From the NCBI GenBank assembly GCA_000310025.1, contig FN649728.1:1456315-1520314 (forward strand): 64,000 nucleotides of DNA, given 5' to 3'. Shown here piece after piece: positions 49,601 through 60,623 of this stretch. The notes beneath the pieces were generated by a model. It was not told the origin of the DNA, did no database searches, and saw only the letters and a list, made by a program, of their open reading frames with translations. Position numbers and translations under genes: made by a program. Source of the DNA: Ectocarpus siliculosus. Taxonomy: Eukaryota > Sar > Phaeophyceae > Ectocarpales > Ectocarpaceae. Numbering within the stretch: position 1 is the first letter of the stretch; each line of letters begins with the position of its first letter.

Positions 49601-51222
49601 GGTTGCCGTCGCCTCTCGTCCGTCGTCTTGGCCGCCGAAGCGCTCCGGATTTCCTCTGCCGTCAGCAGCGCGCGTGGCGGAGGTTCGTTCCATGACCGCC
49701 ACCGAGACTGCGGAGCAGAAACCTCCTTGTCTTGGTTGCTGCCTGGAATGCTTCGGCCTTTTCCCCCTCCCTCGGTCATCCTTCGACGTCTCCGTGTCCC
49801 GGCGTTCCCGAGAGATCGCGCCAAGATTCCCCCTACGCTTCCGGCATCGGTCGCCCCGCCCTCGCAGCACGGAGCAATCATGCCTCCTTGGTTTCCTCCC
49901 TCGACGTTGCTACCGATGGTGCCTCCGCCTGATCTCTTGCTGTGCTTTGCCTTCATCTCGTGATTGTTTTGCTGCTTGAATGAAACAAGCTGGGCTTCTG
50001 ATTTTTCCTCGTCTTTCAGTGCCGTCACGTTTATTCCTCGCTGCCGGTCATAGCTGCACACAATTTGGGCGATACCGTTACACACGAGCATAGGCACTCA
50101 GAGGGGAAGTTCGAAGTGGAGTTTGGGTGATTTGGGCAAACCAAGAGTATCTATTACGGCGTCGTTGAAGTTGTGCTTCGCGATGTTGGTGTATTCCGAA
50201 AATCGAGAAACGAATCAAGGCGTAGACAGGCTACCGAGACATGCAGGAAGTAGCGAAACGGGACAGGTTGATGGCGTGAAACAGAGGAGCGCGTTTACGT
50301 CGCAACCAATGTGGTCAAATGCGGAGACATGATTCATCGGACGTGATGCGGACTGAGTAGTGCGTGCTGGCACCCGTATCGGAAACCACGAACGGGATCT
50401 CACCAACTACAGTACATCGTCACCGATGCTTTACGTCGTTTCGCCAATAGTCAAGTGCTCTTACTTGTCCAAGCGTTGTTTGAGAGTGAGCTTGAGGTCC
50501 ACGCACTCCGAGACCGCTCGGTCGCTGCTGGTCATGATGCTGTTGCCGACGCCAACGACGTTCTTTTTCGCCGCGACGTAGTCTCGCAGTTTCGCCCCCT
50601 CCGACCTAGTAAATCCTGCTCTCCCTTCGTCTCGGCTTCTTCCGCCTTGTGCTCTGGGACCCTTCGATCGTGAACCCGGGCCATCCCGTGATGCCTTACG
50701 GGTGTCGACGCCGTTACTCTCATCCTGCCCGTTCGACGAAATCAACTGCTGCTGAATCCCAACGTGCTTGTTCTGCGGAATGATGAGTTCGTCGAAGTAC
50801 CTGACAACGCAATGGAGGCGCAGTGCTTGTTAAACGGAGAAAATTGGTACACGCCTGCAGTGTGGTGACAGCACCACGACGGAGGTTTACACCCGTTTCA
50901 TGGCCAAGATTAAGAGCGTGTCAGGCAACACCGCGACAAAAGTGCAACCCGCACAGTCAAAGCTTAACACGATTCCGGCGCATCAACACCACATTATGTG
51001 AACCAGCTGTCCGGGAGCCGTACGCCCCGCATTTCATATGCAACTACAGGAGCTTGAATACCTGAGACCGGCTTCTACCGCATCCACCTCCGTGAGCGCG
51101 GATGCTATCCCTTCCTCGATCCTCCTCTCTGTCTTGACCAGGTTCACGACGTCACGCTCGTAGGAAGGTCGCTTCCAGCTCCAACGGCCACCTTTCCGGG
51201 AATACTTTTCGAAATGTCTCAC
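43655..51222 (-). CDS. Large coiled-coil and low-complexity protein of unknown function
   Basis: Ten exons on the minus strand keep phase across every junction and give about 1,507 codons up to TGA 43655-43657. In transcript order: 51062-51222, 50465-50800, 48979-50053, 47521-48189, 46802-46890, 46581-46635, 46435-46494, 45924-46115, 44999-45657, 43655-44882. The junction after 46581 is weak. The first exon reads GRWSWKRPSYERDVVNLVKT and the second ends in KNVVGVGNSIMTSSDRAV. A Ser/Gly/Arg-rich exon follows, then charged coiled-coil segments (EHLRSLERQRKEEETRE, EIREARRRASELRAE). The C-terminal exons are rich in Gly, Ser and Asp. No enzyme motif or membrane segment was seen. A cytoskeletal or scaffold role is possible but is only a guess. 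The 5' end is not settled; an in-frame ATG at 51397-51399 is one candidate start. Confidence 0.62.
48243..48304 (+). repeat. Third copy of the G-run-led dispersed repeat
   Basis: A G run, then TGTACTCATAGTCGTGCATG, CCGTAGTCGTTAGACCATTGACC. It matches the 7.75-7.87 kb copies. It is intronic or at the acceptor side of the exon starting at 48189 on the minus strand. Confidence 0.5.
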
Positions 51223-51600
51223 CTGCTTGCATGTCGTACAGGGATCACGCACAAGAAACAGCAGTAAACAAGCAAGCCTGATTGCGTAGTCGTGGGGGTG
51301 CGAGATCCGTCTCCCGTAGTATGTAGAGGAGAAGGGTTTCTCCTGCTCGTCTGGTGCTCTGGTTGGAATGCAGCGTCTACCACTACATCGATGGCGCAAG
51401 ACCCCTTTTGGAGCACTTCATTATATCGCGTGCACCCAACAACAATAAAGGTCCATATAGGGAACTCGCGTACCGTATGCCACTACGCAGTCAATGCATA
51501 CATAAGCAGAGCAGAGTTCCCCTCGGCTTTTTAGCCATAAGTACCCCAGCAGAGACTTGCAGGGGGGCATTGAGTAAACCTAAAATTTCTGTAGGTTATT

Positions 51601-51693
51601 GAAGCCGAAATCGAACCATAGCTGAGGTCAGGCTAATGGTTTGATTTCGGCTCCTATATCGTGGGGTTCGTGAGCCCCGGCACTTTCACTTCC
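51601..51693 (+). repeat. SINE-like hairpin repeat, copy 1
   Basis: Arms GAAGCCGAAATCGAACCAT (51601-51619) and ATGGTTTGATTTCGGCTCC (51635-51653) are complementary at 17 of 19 positions. They are followed by TCGTGGGGTTCGTGAGCCCC, a tRNA T-arm or B-box-like hairpin, and GGCACTTTCAC. Confidence 0.65.
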
Positions 51694-51854
51694 GAGGAGC
51701 ATGAGTCCCCTTGCCACCGCTACTATCCCGTCCAATCTTTATTTCGCTTCATATCACTCGCCACCCACATCCTGCAGAATATTCCAGGGTCTCAGACGAG
51801 TCCTTCCGTCACATATACTCTGACCGGGAGTATCCTGGGTCTCAGGAAAAATAC

Positions 51855-51960
51855 TACTTCAAAGTGTCCAGCCTGGGTCTCGAACCCACGACTAACTAAG
51901 AGTCTAAGTTCGGCTTCTATATGGTTCGACTGTACGAGATCTTTTTGATCCCCGACTGCT
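51855..51960 (-). repeat. SINE-like hairpin repeat, copy 2
   Basis: Read on the minus strand it has AGAAGCCGAACTTAGACTC, then TAGTCGTGGGTTCGAGACCC and CTGGACACTTTG. GGTTCGAGACC is an exact match to the RNA polymerase III B box consensus. Confidence 0.6.
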
Positions 51961-52997
51961 ATGCATTCACTGGTTTTCTCAGTTGAAGGTCCAAACAAGG
52001 GCTATACGTCTACCGTTGTACGAAACTTCTTCTACAGTCCGGTATCCAGCAGGTGGCCTTCACTCCCCGCAGACTAAACAGTCGTTCTGTGGTGCGATGC
52101 CTTTTGTAAAGAAATCGTTCGGATTGTAGACTACACCTTCTTGGACATCGGAGATAGCTCCGGTTCTAAGGCACCGCTGGGTCGGTTCGTCGCCGGTGTG
52201 TCCATGCCGCTGCTTCTTCGTGTGGCTGGAGCGAATAGTGAAAGTGCCTGGCAAATCAGCGTGCGACAACCGAAGCCAGCAGCAACAAAGATTAATGCTG
52301 GCCTGAGGTGTCTAGGGGATGTCTATTTTGCTGGTCAAGTCTGATCTAAATAAAGGTTCATTTGCGGCCCCCCTTTGTGAGAGAAACACATGCATGCCTA
52401 GACTACACGGCAATGAACAGAACGAAGCGTAGAGTATCCTTCTGGTCAGTGCGAGCGTTGTCCACCACTGAAATCTATGTAGGTGAAAATGAGTCGACAA
52501 CTATATCACCTCGAGCGTGAATCCTTCTGTATTATGATCCAGACCATATATCTTCTGCGGATCCTGCCGATTAGTGACCGACCGCCATATCGTTTGGGCA
52601 AAAGGCAACAGCGATACAGTCAACGAGGCACACCTTTGCCTCCGTGCCTGCCCAGGTGCAACTTGCTTGCATCGACGGGGGCTACCGCTGCCATGCCGAT
52701 GAGCTACGTGCCCTTACCGCACAACCCCAGCGTTCGTTGTACCGTGACAAAATCCAACCCCCCTCCTTCTCGGGATTCCGTACATCCGTCCTTGATGTGC
52801 CCGTGTCCGATGAGCATTGCTGGCTCATGTTGGATCTTTGCATCTTGTTCCTGTTCGAATTGCTCCGCATATTTCCCCCCGAAACTGTGGTTCTCTCTGT
52901 CTCCCATGGTGCATTATGTCTTGGTGAACGAGTGTACACTGGCTACCGCTCTCGCCTGTGCGTTCCCGCTTGTAGCAGGACTGGCCCAGCACATAAC

Positions 52998-53769
52998 ATG
53001 GTAACCAATCACTACGCCGTAATGGGCATTCAGGACTTTGCTCGCGGGTCGGAGGCGAAACGCGCCTATCATCGCCTTGCGCTTGTATGGCATCCAGACA
53101 GGCAAGTAAACGCATCGGAACAGCGCAAGACAGAGGCAGAAGACGTGTTCAAGGTGAGCCAACCACCTAAAATCCAAGTGCTGTTAGATCGTTCTCTGTT
53201 AAAACGGCACTGACACAGTCGGAAGACAGCTTGATTGGTGAAAAAGGCATGCCCGACAGCAAGCAGAGACCTCGTTCTGTGTACGCATACATGCAGACAG
53301 AAGTACTGCTTGTAGCAAACATGTAGAGCGTACGTGTACATAAACGATCATGGGGAGAGAACGAAGATAGCCTATGCGCACTGCTGTGTACACACATGCA
53401 AGGATACATGGTGCCGAACCAGCTGTTGTTCGGATAGTGAACGTGGTGTAGGTGGCCGTTAGATCCTTATGGTCTGGTTGTAGGCTGTACACACATTTCA
53501 AAATCATCGCAATAGAGAATCAAAATCATCGTGTCCCACTACATGTACAGCAATGTAAATGGCGTATTAGCCGCTCATCGGAGACATAGTGTTGTTAATG
53601 GATGCATCCTCCTTTTTCCCTCTGGTGCAAATGGCGGTATATTCGCCCCAACGATAGAAAATCAACGAAGCCTACGCCATTTTGAGCGATAAAGTACGCC
53701 GAAAAGAGTTCGACCTCGACCTTCGAAGCGAGCTTCTCGGTATGTCCGGCGGCACCAGCAAAACAGCAG
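52998..53769 (+). other. J domain exons of the zinc-ribbon protein
   Basis: The two exons join as VFK-KINEAY. The J domain is complete: helix II (EAKRAYHRLALVWHPDR), the HPD loop and helix III (KINEAYAILSD). All residues needed to engage Hsp70 appear present. Confidence 0.88.
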
Positions 53770-56700
53770 GTAAGACCATGATGCAGGTCAGGAATGTTAA
53801 GCATGACCAACACGGCAGAATAGGGCGTCGCGGTTCCATACTGATTTTCTACACATCAGAATCTTCTGAAACCAGCGACTTGTGTGCTGGTCTCAGCCCG
53901 CGTGGGACCTTGCATGTAGGTAATGAGTGGCCGTGAGCATGTTGTCACGTACGAGAGGATGGTGAGATACGAATATTGCGCAAAAAAAAAAGAAAGCAAT
54001 GAGGTGTATCGTTTGACCAAGAACAGCAACACAAGAAGAGTACCATATGCACCATCGCACTGGGGAGTGGCAGGGTTGCAGGCAGGCTCGACAAACGGGT
54101 ACGCCGAAAAATGAAGCAAATCTTGGCGAAAGGAAAAGCCAAGCCCACCGCCACAAGGTCGGGAATACCCGTGGCCTTCATGCGCTCCACATCGACTTGA
54201 ATTCATTCTTGCTAACTGGCTTGGCAGAAGTAGAACCAACACCTCACGATTCTCGTTCCCGCCGGTCGGGGTGCGACCAACACGATCCGCTGATATTTAC
54301 GGATATGCGGCGGGCGACGGACTCATGTAGTATGCCTTCACCGGATTCACGGTCAGCAGGTGCAAACGCTGGGCAAAACGGCACCGATCCTCCGAAACGA
54401 TCTAGCGGGGGAAACACACCGGACGGCGTAGCAACTCGTCAACTGATGTGCCCCGAGTGCGGGATCGGCACGACAGTCAAAGCAAGCAAGAGAGGCGGGC
54501 CCTCTCTCCAATGTTACGGATGCTCGGCATACTTCCATGAGGTGCGGAGGAGAGCGATCGACATGGTCCCCTCTTGCAACTAAACCTGAGAGGGAGCGAT
54601 TCGGCGGCGCCTCTAGAGTCTGTCTTGGCTGACTCGAGATGCAGGACGAGAACATCTTCACTCTTGGCACCTCGAAGGATTCCCACCAAACCCTCTACGC
54701 TGTGGCGTTGGCGAGACCTGTGCGACAAAACAAGCTGCTTCATCGTAATAAATGGCACCAAGTGCTGGTCGAGGTGCCAAGCCTGCTGCCCCCTTCGTTT
54801 ACCCTTGAATGACTCGATTCTTCGAACTGATGGGTTCCCCAGGTGTACTGCGCGGGGTGCAAAGAGTGGGGAGCTACAAAGGGCCGACGAGGCGAGAGCT
54901 CAATGAGGTGCGGCATTCACAGTCGAGTGAATGCACGAGGCTGACAACACCGTGCGTGCCACTACATCGCCAACCTCCCCCCCTTGAAAGGGATTATCGG
55001 CGGTTCCTCAAGTACCACGCAGGACCGCGCAATGTACACAAAAAATGTCAGCACGGGCGGGTTAGACATCGCAGTCGTAACCTGACGTCACTGCTGCGTT
55101 TCAACGTGACCAATCGCCGCGCGGCGGCTCAACCCGCAGGTGTGCGTGCGGCAACGTCTTCTGCCAAAGCCGTTGTCCGTCGTGCCGGCGCTGGAACACG
55201 TTCAACGGCGAAGTCCAGGGGGGGGGATCGCGATCGTGCGGGTTCTGCGGCTGCAAGTTTCACGAGGCGTTTTGCCCCGGGTGCAGCAGGTGGGGAAGCG
55301 AGGAAGCACTGCTGTCTACATTCTCAATCTCAAGGCCACCGGGAGGCTTGGGATCAGACACTGCAGTATCCACGGCTGAAAACCTGCGACCCGGCGGCAG
55401 TACGGCGTGATAATTACAGCATACCTTGCTGGGTGCACGCCCACTAGGCATCCCCAATCAAAACTGATGCATCCCCGAACCTTTGTTGCTCACAGGTGAA
55501 AAAAGTCACACCTCGCACGTGCTATGGCGGTCTAACGCCGTTTGCCGACACCCGTGTGCCACGCCAAACATGCCATTCGGTCGCCATTTGTTTTCGTCCT
55601 ATCTCGCCAACGAAGCTGGGGTGTCTGGGAGGGGAAGAAGGGCTGCAGATCGCTATCCTGCGACTGCACCGTTGTGTTCTACGAGATATCGTGCCAATCG
55701 TGTGGCATGTGGGGCAGGTGTGTCGATGTTCGAGTGGGAATTCTCTTCCTATAAGTTCTGGACATCAGGTAGACTACGCCTCTCTAGGCATGTTTGGAGG
55801 AAACCGCCGGGTTCACGGAAGAGGAAGGTCATGATTTGTTGGGTCATTCTATTTTCTTGCAGTCTACTCTACCTTCCTTCTGTCGTGCTTTCATTTGTGA
55901 CGGTTTGAAGGGCTCAGCCGCCTTTCACTGTAGGAGTCGATCGCCAAGTCGAATTGATACAAAAAACAGTTCGTGTAACAACTGTACGCCGAGGCCCGAG
56001 GTTCCGTCGAAACGTCAGGAAAGTGCGGGATTGCAAATTTTTCCGCCCTGTGCCAAATCGTGCCAGATGCACAGCGGAGGAAGTAGTTGATACCTTGAGC
56101 AACCAAGCTTCCGTGGAGGGAAAACCATGTTCGGTCCCACCAGATCGGCAAGGCATTGTCGGAGACTACGGGCGTGGCGCGGAAAACACATTACAATGGC
56201 AACGAGAGACTTGAGCTTGTTATGCGAAGAGGCTCGAAATTGTCGAGACGAACCTTCTTGGGAGGTTCAAAGATGCACTTTGTGTATTCCACCACGCTGT
56301 CAGCAGCACTGCGTCCCCATGCGACACCGCCGTAAGTTGTTCCGGAGCATCCCATCCACACAATTCCGCCTGAGGGGGTAGATGCTAAACTACGTTTCAC
56401 GACATAAACAAACACATTGCAAAGAAACGAATGTCGTTCTGAGTTTCAACGGCAGGGAAGAACGGGGCTTAAGGATATACAAGACTCAGCATTCCGAGAA
56501 CACGCCTGGATTTGATTGTTTGTACTTCAGCGTTTCTCGAAAAAGCGTTGGATGTCTCTCGCCCTCCAGACCAAATACATGCTCTGCCTCCTCAACCGCC
56601 TCGCGAACCGTTACTTCGATAACACCACAGCGTCAAGGGTCGTCACGCCGACGCAAACAACTCCCTCTCCTGCGGCAACTGTGGCTCGGAGTCCCACGAG

Positions 56701-59170
56701 GCGTTCTGCCCCTCCTGCCGCCAGTGGGACTCCTACGCCGGCGCCAAGGGAGAGTCCACCCTGGTCTGCAAGAGCCCGCGGTGCCGCGTCCGCCCGGCCG
56801 ATGGCAAGAAGACGGCCGCGGCGGTGGCGGCGGCGGCGGCGGCGGCTGAGGCGGCGACATCGACGACGAAGTTCTTCCAGGTGTACTGCGAGGTGAGGGG
56901 CCCCGGCGACTCGTCTTGACGACGGGCGGACGTCGCTAGGGAACTCTGAAGAGGGGTGGTGGTTCTTTTGTCGCGTGCGGTTATGTCTTCGAGCGGTTGT
57001 TTCCGAGAGTGGGATTTCCCCCATCCCATTCGCCGAACTAGCCTACCTGATACGATGATGCACTGTGAGTTGGGGGCGTCGGAACCTCTCTTACAGTCAA
57101 TGCCATCTTTGTTGTCTCTTTGAATGCGGTCATTTGTCGACAGGAACACCGGTGGGAAAATGTTCGTCTTCCACGTTCTAGTCTCCTCTACCCTGATTCA
57201 TCTTCACCTCCATCCCATATGGCCTCCCCATTTTCGGCCCTTCATTTTCCGTCGTCTCACTCCTTGCCGTCGCCCCATGATATATCTTCTCACGACCTCT
57301 GCTTTTTCGATGTTGACCATAGCGTTGCGCTTGCTGGAGAAGCGTGTTGGGGGATAAAACTGCGATAGGCTCGGCAAACATCCGCTGCGAGGGGTGCAAG
57401 ACCGACATCTGCGGTACCACGTGCCCCGCGTGCGGGAACTGGGACCAGCTCCCACGGCCGCAGAACGTCGGCGCCGGGGCGACGCGCGTTAGCGACAAGA
57501 AACCCGGGCAGGAACGCAGACGTGACCGTCATCGTGCCGCCAAACAGGATAGTGACAACGGAAGTTCGTCGCGGAAAAAAACGCATCAGTGCACGTCCTG
57601 CGGGCACGAGCCCCCGCCGTCTCCGGACCAGGGAGGACAAGCGGCGGAGGCATACTCGAGCGAGCGCGCCCATGAGGGCGTAGGAGCCGCGACGCAAGCA
57701 CCGGTGGCGGTGGCGGCGGCGGCAACGGCGGCGGTGTCGGCAAGGGCAGCTGCAGCAGCAGCGGCAGCAGCGCCGAAAAGTGCGGCGGTGTCACCAGAAA
57801 TGGAAAACGACAAGTCTGCCACGACAGCAACAACCGCAGGGGGGAGGAAGCAACCCCCCGCTGCGACGGAGGTGGGGACGGTGCTGGAACAGCGACCATG
57901 TACGCGTGACGATCCACCAGCCGTGCGGCGGAAACAACAGGGCTCGACACCATCACTCCCTGTCACCGCTGCAAGCAGCATGGGGGGGGAAGCTCCCCCG
58001 CAGGCGCCCACCCCGGCGCCGATTCACGGCATGAGCGCAATACCTCCGCCGCACTGCAACAGCCCTCGACGGGAACATATCGCGGAAAACGCTATTCTGC
58101 CAGCCGGCAGTCTCACAAGCAGGGACACGGCAGCAGTGAGCGCTACGAGCGTTCAACTCAACAAAGGCGATGGTGAAGAGGGCAGTGGCAGCAGTCTCGC
58201 CGAAAACGACGCCGGGCACGGCATCGCTGGCAGTGGTCTCGAGGCGCAAGCGGACGGACAACCTGTACCGATGTTTTGCGTGAATAACGACGACGCGCTC
58301 CGTCCTGCTGCACCAGTGTCTGCGTTTCCCGCTCAGCCACCGCCACGGTCATCGAGGAAAGAGGGTCGCCGTCCTTTCGCTCGGCGTCGTCCCGTGCCGC
58401 CGTCTTCGTCGGAGGAAGCCATGAAGCAAGGAACGGGAGCGGCGGGAGCGGCAGAGGCAGCGATACAAGTGACCACCAAGGATGGATACCAAGGATTGCC
58501 TCCGCCTCATACTGACGATGGAAAAGAGCTGTCGGGAGCTATCGCACCGCACGACGACGGCGGTGAGGTTGCGTCCCGACGAATTGGGCGTAGTCGTCGG
58601 GCATCAGACCGAAACGACGAGATCCAACGTGGCGCCAGCAGAAGAAGAAGAAGCTCGAGACAGAGACAGAAGCGCCTTGGGTCTTCCCCGAACCCTTCTG
58701 CGAAACTGGCGGAGAATACGACGGAACCCTCGCCAATTATGACGATGACCGAAGAAACAGCCGTGGTGGAAAAAACCGGTGACGCAGCGGCGTCGACCAA
58801 AAAGGTCGTCCGGAGCGCTCGCTACACGTCGTCTACCACCTCATCCCCCCCTGCCAGCGCAACCTTCACCGCCGTCCCCCGCGAGAGCAGCCCGCCGCCC
58901 CCTCCGGGCATACGAATAGGCAAGAGCGACGAAAACGAAGGAAGTAACGACGGTCCGGGCACAAGACGTCGCGAAGGACAAGGGCAGGTGATGGTCCACC
59001 TGGCGTTTTGCTCCCGATGTGAAGAGTACCAGAGCTGGCGGGCGCCGTGGAGGAGTGGCGGCAACTGCTGGCGCGGGTGGAAGGAGGGCGCGAATGGTGA
59101 TGGTGTTCGAAGACACTGCACGGAGTGTGGAGATTTATTCGCCAATGTCAGCTACTACCCGGCGCGGTGA
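52998..59170 (+). CDS. J-domain (DnaJ) protein with a chain of zinc-ribbon-like modules
   Basis: Eight phase-consistent exons encode 1,002 residues: 52998-53153, 53658-53769, 54228-54541, 54843-54907, 55140-55289, 55616-55717, 56631-56892, 57323-59170. Residues about 5-70 form a J domain, with NHYAVMGI, the HPD triad at 32-34 and KINEAYAILSDKVRRKEFD; J domains stimulate Hsp70. From residue 164 a Cys-rich array runs to about 428. It alternates C-x2-C pairs followed by W (VYCAGCKEWG, FCPGCSSWG, SCQSCGMWG, FCPSCRQW, CPACGNW) with C-x-x-C or C-x-C pairs before an F-H-E-like motif (CGFCGCKFHEAFC). A 500-residue Ala/Ser/Arg-rich linker follows, then a last ribbon (FCSRCEEYQSW and HCTECGDLFAN). Exon borders cut inside modules, so splicing rebuilds them. 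No signal peptide or membrane segment is visible. The client and site of action are unknown. Confidence 0.82.
54418..57450 (+). other. Zinc-ribbon array exons
   Basis: At least five modules are spliced from six exons. Split codons at the junctions restore each module, for example FCPGC-S-SWG across 55289/55616, GMWG-S-VKG across 55717/56631 and VYCE-RCACW across 56892/57323. Regular Cys spacing through the junctions is strong evidence for the exon set. Confidence 0.8.
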
Positions 59171-60623
59171 TTCGCGATTGGTTTATCGGCTCAAAGAGTT
59201 GCAATTGTGGCGTTTGGCTTCGTCTCCGAGGGGGTTGGATACGCAGCGAAGGGCTTTTGATTGCACACTCAGGAGTTTTGGACGTGCATCGTCTTGCCTC
59301 TGCCGTCGACAGCCGCAAAAGCCTAGCCGGTGTTTTGAGAAGGGGATAATGTGTTCACAAAATGCCTCCCCCTTGAGGGACGATTACTTCCAACTGATCG
59401 CATAGCGGTCGGGGTCGGTATCTCCCGCGAAGCCGTGTGGAGGCCTCCATGTTCCTCCCGTTGCCCTGCGCTTGGCCCAAGTGGCGCATCAAATGAAAGC
59501 GATTTCGCCCGCGAGCAAACGCATAGCACAGTACACCCGCTTGCGGTGCAGTCTCTCTGTGTCGGCCCTTTCCCAAAATCGCCCACGAGCAAAGGTATAG
59601 CACAGCAGACCAGACGCGCTCGCAGCCCAGTCTCTCCTTGTGTCAGCTGTGTCCCGTTCCAGCACAGCTGCCATCGAAAACGTAGAGCTGCCATCGAAAA
59701 TGCGGGGCTGCACGGCAGGAAGATCGCCCGGCAGTACGACCCGGGGTTGTCGGCTTGTGGTTTGGTGCCGTTGCGACTCCGAAGTTGTGTGTTAGTTTGT
59801 GGCTGTTGCACAGGTACCGCTCTATTAGTACCTTTCACGAGCCAGTTACACGACGGGTGCAATGAGAGGAACAGACCCATTCCCGCGCTACAACTGCGTA
59901 TTGAGAGATTAGAGAGTCGATTAGAGAGTCGGGGTTTCTTCATGTAAGACGCTGACACTTCTGTCTAAACGGTAATGATCCATTAGTGGACACCGAGTTG
60001 TGTGTTTGGGTGTGGCCGTCCAATAAATTCTGGCGCCAGTTCACACAACGTTCGGTGCCCTCTCCGACGCGTCAAAACGGGGTAAATGCGCGATCCGACC
60101 CTCACTCCCGATCAACATCCCCGCAGGTATCCACCTGAAGGCGATCACCATACCCGGGGTTTGCGTACCCTCCGTCTTTTAAACCCTAACCTTAACACTA
60201 ACTAAAAAATGGGCCCAAGATGGGCAACGTCGGCCCGCCCGCGCGCCCTGCAATCGCTGCTAGCGCTGACGATATCCACCCGTAATGGAGAGAAAAGACA
60301 AAACAATAACGGCGACTGCTTTCCCACAGAACGAACGGCATTCCCTCGGGAACAACGGCGACGATGAAGCATCTCACAACGAACAACGGCGTTCCCTTTC
60401 AACACGAAAGCGAACCGCCTTACGCCATTCCCTGGAGCAAAACGACATGCTGTCTTCTGTAAGGGTCTTTCTACTCACTGGAACTATCTTGCCTCGACAA
60501 AACACGAATGAGGCAAGAGAGACCGAAAAACAAGGCGCGGCAACCTCCACAATCCGCATTCGACAATGACGGCACCATGGAGGAAACACCGCTACCCTTA
60601 CGCCTATATCCCCAGACCAGCGG
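59171..60623. other. Convergent intergenic region
   Basis: Lies between the J-domain gene (plus) and NDUFA12 (minus). It has a diverged tandem duplication of about 65-75 bp near 59510-59650 (GAGCAAACGCATAGCACAG and GAGCAAAGGTATAGCACAG). No gene was recognised. Confidence 0.45.

Larger units (their letters stand above)
51223..52997. other. Divergent spacer between the coiled-coil gene and the J-domain gene
   Basis: Holds the likely 5' ends of both genes and two copies of a SINE-like repeat (51601-51693 and about 51855-51960). No core promoter motif could be assigned. Confidence 0.45.

Noticed and set aside
51840-51915. Candidate minus-strand tRNA with a TAG anticodon loop
   Set aside because: The loop can be drawn with a four-base stem, but no acceptor stem closes it and the variable region is missing. 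It is better explained as repeat copy 2.
59323-59958. Open frames of about 200 codons on both strands
   Set aside because: The stretch contains a tandem duplication that keeps frames open. No motif or splice context supports coding.
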